From: Alisma plantago-aquatica
Taxonomy: Eukaryota; Streptophyta; Magnoliopsida; Alismatales; Alismataceae
Assembly: GCA_963693085.1 (NCBI GenBank)
Contig: OY856412.1
Location: 1,409,341,194 to 1,409,405,193, forward strand
DNA length: 64,000 bases
Direction of reading: 5' to 3'
Part shown: positions 57,377-64,000 of the stretch, piece after piece
Numbering within the stretch: position 1 is the first letter of the stretch
How the letters are laid out: each line of letters starts with the position of its first letter
Made by a program: the position numbers and the translations under genes
Notes under the pieces: generated by a model
The model's input: only the letters and a program-made list of their open reading frames with translations
Told to the model about the DNA's origin: nothing
The model's database searches: none

Positions 57377-58217
57377 GGACGTGGTCAAACATCTCAGGCT
57401 AGATTGTCTGCTCAAGGAAACAGAGGTCGTGGACAACGAGCAATGACTCGATTCTATGCCATGAGTCAGCCGGAGGCGATAGTCAACCCACGAGTAGTGA
57501 CAGGTTAGATGGAGTTATTTCATTCTGATATGTCTTCTTCTTTCTTTATATCTGTTCTGGTTGACCCGGGTGCTACACACTCTTTTATCGCCTATAGTAT
57601 GCTTGAGAACTGTCGTTTACCTATTAGTTGTAAGAAGGATAGCTTGTTGTTAGAAACCCCTCTTGATGGTTCCTCTTTGCTTTGAGAAGAGTGTCCATCT
57701 TGTGTCTTGTCTTTCTCAGGACACCGCATTCAAGTGGACCTCATACCACTTGATATGCATGGTTTCGATGTTATCCTTGGGATGGATACCTTAGAGAGGT
57801 ATAAGGTTGTTTTGGACTGTGGTTCCAAATAGGTAGTGTTTGATGATGGTGGAGAGAAGTGGATCTTCCAGGGAGATAGGAAGATTCTTCCGACGTGTCT
57901 GGTATCAGCTGTAGTGGCAGAGAAGTTTCTACGACAAGGATATGAGGCGTTCTTGGCTCACGTGGTGGATACCGTTGTGGTTGCCAAGGCGAAAGGTCCT
58001 AGACTTTAGGAGGTGTCAGTTGTCCGAGAGTTCATGGATGTGTTTCCTGAGGAGTTTCCTGGCGTTCCTCCACCCCAAGAGATTGACTTCTAGATCAATC
58101 TGGTTCCAGGAACGCAGCCAGTTGCACAGACACCGTATAGGATGGCTCCGTTAGAGATGGCGGAGCTGAAGAAGCAGTTGCAAGAGTTGTTGGAGAAAGG
58201 TTTTATCCGACCGAGTA
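57377..58217 (+). pseudogene. pol: Gypsy element 2 pol: protease and start of reverse transcriptase
   Basis: The same frame runs on through scattered stops. The protease shows VDPGATHSFI, where the aspartic protease motif needs D-S/T-G, so Pro replaces the second residue. GFDVILGMDTL follows. The RT start shows VFPEEFPGVPPPQEIDF and then PYRMAPLEM with KGFIRPS as the last words before the insertion at 58218. Further stops are at about 57508, 57684, 57831, 58008 and 58093; several fit C-to-T change. Catalytic RT motifs, RNase H and integrase are not in the window. Confidence 0.88.
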
Positions 58218-59139
58218 TGTTACACCCCGATCTCACAATTTCCTCAAATCATGAGATTAGGGCATAAGATAGGACTTATATGTAACACAAAGAACACCAT
58301 TAACTTTTTTCTTTTCTTTAAAACTCTGGTTTCCCCTCATTGAACCACATAACATCTTAACAAAGGAATCTGAACATTTCTTTTACTAATCAGACTTCAA
58401 TAGTAAAGGTACATGTATAAACATTCATGATGTCTCTCACACCTTATGCACATAAAACTTGCTAATTAGCATACATATCAAAAGAGGGACAATATTACAC
58501 ATTGTAATTACAACTCTCTCTCTTATCTCTTACTGAGGACCTAGAGTGACAAGGACCGACTGACTCAACTAATCTTGTACTTAACTCTTGTAGCAGATCT
58601 ACACTAATGCTCTGACCATCTTCAAGTCCACGCGGTTAACCCTAAAATGTTTGAGTAGAGGGGTGAGCCTACTCGCTCAGTGAATGAGTACTTCAAAGAA
58701 ACAGTCTAAGGCACTAATGTGATTACAGATATAACTTTGAGTAAACGATATGAAATTTAACAACAATAAATACTACACTGAGCAGTTCTAAAACAATATA
58801 ATTGAAATAACAAAGAATGTAAATATTGCATCCAAAGAATAACTACTAGAAGACTATGCTCTAGTCTTCCTTAACTCTTTCATTTATAAGGAACTCTGTG
58901 AACCTATATGATCATATTTTAACTTATGCCCTGATCTCTGCAGTGTACTCTGCATAGAGACTCGCAGTGCACTACGACCACACCGTACAAGACTTAGCGA
59001 CACACCCGGGAAATGCTAAGTCTGATGCCAGCCCTGTTCTGCTACAGGACCACAGGCTCTCCGGCCTCAATGCACTATTCTGAGTGCTCTAGACTCTTCC
59101 TCTAACCTGAGCACACAGGCGGAGAGTCTCACTGGGTTA

Positions 59140-59262
59140 CCACCGTGACTCTGCACGTTCTTGTTGCAATAACCCCTATTTTCTCTAGTGTCACCGTGAC
59201 TCTGCACAGTTCTTGTTGCAACAGTGGCTCTCTGTCCTCGTGTCACCGTGACTCCGCACAAT
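59140..59262. repeat. GTGTCACCGTGACTC repeats in the Gypsy 3 LTR
   Basis: Three near-tandem units contain CACCGTGACTCTGCAC, then TTCTTGTTGCAA. The GTCACCGTGAC part is a CG-centred dyad. They account for the chance open frames in this stretch. Confidence 0.75.
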
Positions 59263-60954
59263 TATTGTTGCAACACGAGTTTCACCCCTAAGAAGCAGAC
59301 CTCTCAAAGGGGTTCTACGGTGTTCAGGGCACCTAAGTCTAACATTAAAATTATAGATACATGTAAAACAGAAATCATAACTCATTTTACATTTCTCACA
59401 AGGCTCACACGGCCTGCCATATCATATCATATAAAACATCTTAGCTCATGTATTCAACATATACCATGTCTCAGTAACATCCCTTTCTAGGGCATGTCAT
59501 ATCTCATCACCTGCAATTTACGAGATATGTATTGAAATATAAGAAGCCCTACAGTATGTAGATATCAACTCAGAGAGAACAAGCATATAAAGTTAAACGC
59601 ACTAGAAACATGCAATTCAATAGTTAAGTATCACCACATCTCATATCAAGACCTTTCATGTCACCATAACATGATTCATTGAACACCCTATCCTTAGGGT
59701 TTCATTTGCCTTATTCATTCATCACATGCCAACACCCTACTCTTAGGGTTTCATTCGCCTCATTCACCTTTTCATTTACCTCATTCACTTGTCACATGGC
59801 TCTCATAAGGATTTCATAGGATATAAGCATTCACTAAATAAAGATTGTTTTCAACAAATCATATACAATCGATATATGTATGAAACCATGGAAATTGAAC
59901 TAAATTTAGGTTTCCATGCTATTCACTGAGATATCATGCACGAAGAATAAAATTCAAATAAGGTAATCCATGAGGTACATCCTAACCACTTATAAGATTA
60001 CTAGTCCTTTTCAATAAGGTTGAAACTCTAGAGATATCTCAATTAGGTTAAACCCTAATTACATCATATGGTATAAATATGAAAAGCATTCTTTATAGGA
60101 TGTGTTGTATATGTTTCTGATGTGAATCTACCATCAAGGAGTCATTCAAACAGAGAAGGAATCCATATCATATCAAATTGCAACAACTTAAATTAAACGG
60201 ACATTTCAGGGTTTAGAATCACATACCAAGCAATTAGGGATTTGGATGCTATAATCAAATTTCGTGCATTATACTGTTTAAAGGAAGAACCCACTCACCC
60301 TAAGGTGTGAAAACACCTCAAAACTGCAGCTCAACTCAGGGGATCTCAAACTCATATCAAATCCCTAGCAAATCTCCCAATTCTTCTTCCATTCAACTAG
60401 GAAACCTTGAAAATGAGGGATTATGAAGAAAGGGTGAGAAAAGAGGGAATTTCGACATCATCTTGGATCAAATCAGAGCATGGACGGAATCTTGACATGA
60501 GAGAGAAGATTCACCATAAAAGTCTATGCAAAAGATCCAAACTTACTTGATTTCACCATTCCTTGGAACGCAAAACCCTAGGTCAGCAATTCCTCCTCTT
60601 TCTCCACTCAAGCCCTAACTCTCCCTCTCTCTATAGATTTTCATTTCTCTGGGTGGATGACAAAGAATGAGAGATGTGTGTGTGTGTGGTCAATCATATA
60701 AGTCAATTTGAGCTGCTTGGGTCAATTGCATATTGACCCAACACTCAACTTTAATTATATTGGCTGAATATTCAGTTATACAAAGTTACTGTAATTCGTT
60801 TATTTCAGAGACAAACCTTCTCCAACAATTATGTAAATTTATCAAGTTGTTTATAATTGATCTATAAAGCTTCAGTTGAAATTTGAGATCATTTGGAGTT
60901 ACCAATAAATAATTAAAAATATAACAGTGCACTGCTATATTGCAGTCTGCAGCA

Positions 60955-61185
60955 GATTCGGTCGAGTTTGTCCTGCACAGAACTCGACCGACACCCTCAC
61001 TGTAGAAATCAAAAGTCATCCAAAAATTATTCCAATTTAACAGAGTGTCTAAAACTGTGTTTTTCAAGCACAGTTAAAATTTTCGATCAATTGGATATAC
61101 CAATAAAAAGATAAAATTCAATTACCACACTGCTATATAAATCTGGAAATATGATCGGTCGAGTTTTAAACTCGACCGATAAACA
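60955..61185. repeat. CGGTCGAGTT inverted-motif pairs in the Gypsy 3 LTR
   Basis: TTCGGTCGAGTT...AACTCGACCGA at 60958-60991 and ATCGGTCGAGTT-TT-AACTCGACCGAT at 61154-61181. The second forms an almost loop-free perfect palindrome. Confidence 0.85.
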
Positions 61186-61553
61186 AGTCAGAACATTCTT
61201 TAAAAATTCTGATATTTTCCAATGTTGTTCACATTTTATATATCCAAATCATATCAAAACTTGAAGTAAATCAGAGTTACACATAAAATACTAAAAATCG
61301 TTTACTGAGACACTATACTTATCAAATTTTGTGCTCATGTATCATCAAAACCCTATTTTGGGCCGATTATGGTTTATGCTTCTCAAACCCTAATTCTCAA
61401 GACAAAAGAACATTTAGACTTCTTATCATAGTTAAAACATCCTAATTGTGTTATCGTCATTAATTAGATTTCAAGAATGATTATTCCAATTAATCTTTGC
61501 AAATGTCTAGGTAAACCCTAGTTTACCAGTTAAGCTCAGATGGGGTCGTAACA

Positions 61554-61568
61554 ACTCTTCCCCCCTTA
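61554..61568 (-). other. Polypurine tract of Gypsy element 3
   Basis: Minus-strand TAAGGGGGGAAGAGT touches the LTR. Just upstream is TTTCGAGGACGAAAC, the conserved 3' end of plant Gypsy pol frames. Confidence 0.9.
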
Positions 61569-61793
61569 GAATGTTTCGTCCTCGAAACATAAACCCACAA
61601 TAAAGATACATTCAAGGTTATTTTATGCTTCTAAAGCCTTCCATGTCATTATATTCTTGTATTTCATACCTGAATGTAGTTTTCAACATTAGATCTTTTA
61701 ATTCTTTACTAAATCACAACATATTTCAAATAGTTCTCAATGATATCAAGCAAATTCTTTATGCCACATTCAAACATAGAATGAAAAGATAAA

Positions 61794-61822
61794 CCATCAC
61801 GCTTTCGCTGCGCAACTTTGAT
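61794..61822 (-). pseudogene. 5' half of an initiator tRNA-Met-like sequence
   Basis: On the minus strand these 29 bases match positions 1-29 of plant initiator tRNA-Met (as I know it) at 25 of 29 positions: ATCAAAGTTGCGC, then AGCGAAAGCGTGATGG. The D-arm/A-box region is included. The match stops in the anticodon stem. Confidence 0.7.
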
Positions 61823-62065
61823 ACTCTGATACAACTATCTCAACTTATGCGGCTCAGAAAGTTCTATTGTTCTGTATCACCTTTAAGTGACAAAAGAGAG
61901 TTCACCATGCTGTTTTAAACTTTAATAAAGTGCTATTCAAATAGCAAAACAGTCTTGAATTAAAAGGCTAGATTCAACAATCAATTGCACAATACTACTC
62001 TTGGCATCCCCATTGGGTCATGGATGCATGAGGTGAAGCATTACCACCTCATTCCATACTATCCT

Positions 62066-62100
62066 GTTTCGATCCTGGGACCTGTGGGTTATGGGCCCAC
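62066..62100 (-). pseudogene. 3' part of an initiator tRNA-Met sequence (anticodon to T arm)
   Basis: On the minus strand 35 bases, GTGGGCCCATAACCCAC, then AGGTCCCAGGATCGAAAC, agree completely with plant initiator tRNA-Met as I know it. They cover the CAU anticodon stem-loop, variable region and T loop (B box). The acceptor stem is missing. It lies upstream of the 5' half on this strand, so the halves are in swapped order about 240 bp apart. Confidence 0.8.
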
Positions 62101-64000
62101 ACAATTCAAAGTGTAACCATTGTATTATATCATTTTAGGGTTTCAACCACAGTAATAAAGTAATCCACAATTGTATCAGTCATTCAAGCATTAATCATAC
62201 TCGATTACCATCACTCAGTTATATTAGAGCTAGGTATAACAAGCTACACCTCATTAGGGTTATTTGTCCAGACAATCTGATTATCATCCCTTTCTATTAA
62301 TATGAGTGAATAGGTATAACTACCTTATTCAGGATATCCCTCCATGTGTTCTGACATCATCCGAACCGTATCACCATATCACAAATACACAATAGTAAGA
62401 TGCATATCAGGTATGAATTACTACAACTATCATACGCCTTTAATTAACATATAGCTTGCACAAATACACTGAAATCATACATAGAACCAACTTACATACC
62501 TTAGTATGTCTTCAACAAAGCATACCTCCAAAAACGAGTTCACCTATTACACAAAGCTAGTGTTTTCCTTTATCTCTCTCCTCATTCTTTACTACTTATG
62601 TTTTGCTACCTCTCCTTCTCATTTTGATCATATACAATAAACATCCCTAACATTAAAACATTCAAGGTAAGAATAGATTATTCATCATCCTTGCTATCAC
62701 ACAAGAATTTATTTCTTATCGCACTCCATTGTAGTGTATGTCACTATTACATTCACTAGATGACCCCACCTAGGTAGTTATGCACCGTATATGATTCATT
62801 TTCTCTTATCATTTCATTCCCACCTTACTCTCATTAAGGAATATATGAAAGAGAAGATGATTTTAAGACTTGGAATACTTGTATTCAAACATTCCCTTAA
62901 TACATTCTCGTATGTAGATTTACTTAGTTATCAACAGAGATATTTGATTAATTAGCACTTTCTTGAATCTCACAACCTCTTTATTTTATAACTTCTCCAT
63001 CATATTTCAAACCCTATCTTACATTTCATAGTTCTCCTACCATATACTACTCTTTAACCCGTCATCTTTAATTCTAAATTTTTCTCTTATGACCATGTTT
63101 CTTATTCATATGTATGGTCATGTATACCATGTTGCACATATTTCCTCCTTTATCTTTATACTATTGTGAAGTTAACGTTCTAAATTAATAGTCTGTCTAT
63201 TAGTTTTTCCTCATGTTGAATACATTACATATTCTTCATTTTTAAATCAAGTGGATCATGCATGGGTCAAACATAGTTTCTCTTTCAATCAAGTTTTTCT
63301 CTCCTGAATACAGTCTACCTTTGTATGACTTATTCATTCGTTAAACTACACCTATGTTCTTTGCTTAGAAACTAGTTTGTTGTTCTAGTCTTATGAATTA
63401 AATGTTCATACGATCCTCTTCACTTTTACTCTTTTGAAGACTCTTTACTTCTATGGACCTATTGAATGCTCAACCCTATTCTCTACTTAGCCTTTGTTTT
63501 AGAGTTCATAAAAGCATTATACTCTATTATATGATTCCTTCTTCATGATTGATTCTTGCTATCTTGAACCATACATACATTTCACATATCTTTTCTATAT
63601 TTCATATGTATAGTTCATATAATGTTAATCAATAAACTGATTATGAACTTCATATCATGTTCTATTATTCCCAATTAAGGGTTTCTCATATGAGGCCCCA
63701 AAATTGAACCTCAGATACCAGTTTCAACTGATTCTTAGTTGTTCTGATCTTGCCCATCTGTTTCAACATCTTACTGTATGTACATTCTCACTCTAATGTG
63801 GGTCTAATTATCCAGAGTCTAATCTTATTATACTATTAATAGGAGTCATTAGATCCCAGTAACGCATCCTGCCAGCCGGACCAGGCCAAACCTGAAGTCC
63901 TGAAGCCAAGAACTACAAAGGATTACTCAACTCCTATTCATCTCAGAAGTGTGGAAGAAAACTTATCCACTAACAAAAGCTCATTGAAAGGTCAATTCTA

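Larger units (their letters stand above)
52285..58217 (+). mobile_element. Ty3/Gypsy element 2 (5' part only)
   Basis: LTR, primer site, gag, protease and the start of reverse transcriptase are in order. The element stops abruptly at 58217 where Gypsy element 3 is inserted; the rest lies beyond the window. It inserted into the 3' LTR of Gypsy element 1 (last target bases TTTAT at 52280-52284). Gag sequence suggests the chromovirus (Tekay/Del-like) group. Confidence 0.88.
58218..61553 (-). repeat. 3' LTR of Gypsy element 3 (3.3 kb)
   Basis: On the minus strand it starts TGTTACGACCCC at 61553 and ends GGGGTGTAACA at 58218. The polypurine tract directly precedes it, so this is the 3' LTR of a minus-strand element whose body lies to the right. 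The target-side 5-mer is GAGTA (58213-58217); the partner copy is outside the window. It carries three short tandem GTCACCGTGACTC repeats (59140-59260) and CGGTCGAGTT/AACTCGACCG inverted motifs (60955-61185). Confidence 0.85.
61569..64000 (-). other. Interior of Gypsy element 3, non-coding as far as visible
   Basis: After the short FRGRN-type pol end, no integrase, RT or other domain is recognisable in 2.4 kb. All frames have dense stops. The element may be non-autonomous with a long spacer, or another insertion may occupy this part. Two initiator tRNA-Met fragments lie inside (separate entries). Confidence 0.5.

Noticed and set aside
63700..63725. TGGTATCTGAGG on the minus strand as the primer site of Gypsy element 3
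   Set aside because: The bases before it do not match the LTR end (GGGGTGTAACA), and one base of the site differs. No 5' LTR is seen.

Overview
This window is plant nuclear DNA, most likely from a flowering plant with a large, repeat-rich genome. The evidence is the set of elements in it: Ty1/Copia and Ty3/Gypsy retrotransposons primed by initiator tRNA-Met, a CACTA (En/Spm) DNA transposon, a Cassandra TRIM with 5S rRNA-like LTRs, tRNA-derived SINEs, an L1-type LINE tail, MITEs and long (TA)n tracts. I find no intact host gene. The bulk sequence is AT-rich and CG-poor, and many stop codons in the old coding regions look like C-to-T changes, as expected of long-methylated heterochromatin. I cannot name the species.

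Layout. 1-2536: non-coding flank, possibly an old LTR. 2537-21963: one Copia element (LTRs 2537-4762 and 19741-21963; decayed gag and pol), split by a 10.3-kb CACTA element at 7803-18087 with a TGT target duplication. The CACTA carries a TnpD-like transposase reading frame broken by one missing base (10462-13709). It also carries an apparently intact 13-exon gene (13867-17321) that joins a Transposase_24 domain to a Ulp1-like C48 cysteine protease domain. Subterminal hairpin arrays, a GC-rich 5' leader exon and an intronic tandem array of long foldbacks complete it. 21964-23812: non-coding flank. 23813-34620: small non-autonomous elements (foldback MITEs, a 1.4-kb long-TIR element, two SINE copies), most sitting between (TA)n tracts, plus a weak candidate for captured gene exons on the minus strand near 31 kb. 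35570-38720: a heavily decayed second CACTA with the same architecture as the intact one, interrupted by a LINE 3' fragment. 39057-39890: complete Cassandra element on the minus strand with a 5-bp target duplication. 39896-41257: decayed LTR-like sequence. 41258-52284: Gypsy element 1, with a 5.4-kb LTR, a trace of gag, a minisatellite array where the coding domain should be, and a 3' LTR cut at both ends. 52285-58217: Gypsy element 2, inserted into the 3' LTR of element 1 and cut in its reverse transcriptase. 58218-64000: Gypsy element 3 on the minus strand, inserted into element 2 (3' LTR, polypurine tract and non-coding interior, running off the window).

How the parts relate. The nesting gives relative ages: CACTA after Copia; Gypsy 3 after Gypsy 2 after Gypsy 1. 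The CACTA would be mobilised by its TnpD-like transposase acting with a Transposase_24 (TNP1/TnpA-like) protein on the subterminal hairpins; this copy has lost the first but kept the second. Four LTR families and the CACTA all carry clusters of CG-containing inverted-repeat motifs built around CGGT or CGTC half-sites, and this recurring theme is the most intriguing cross-family pattern in the window.
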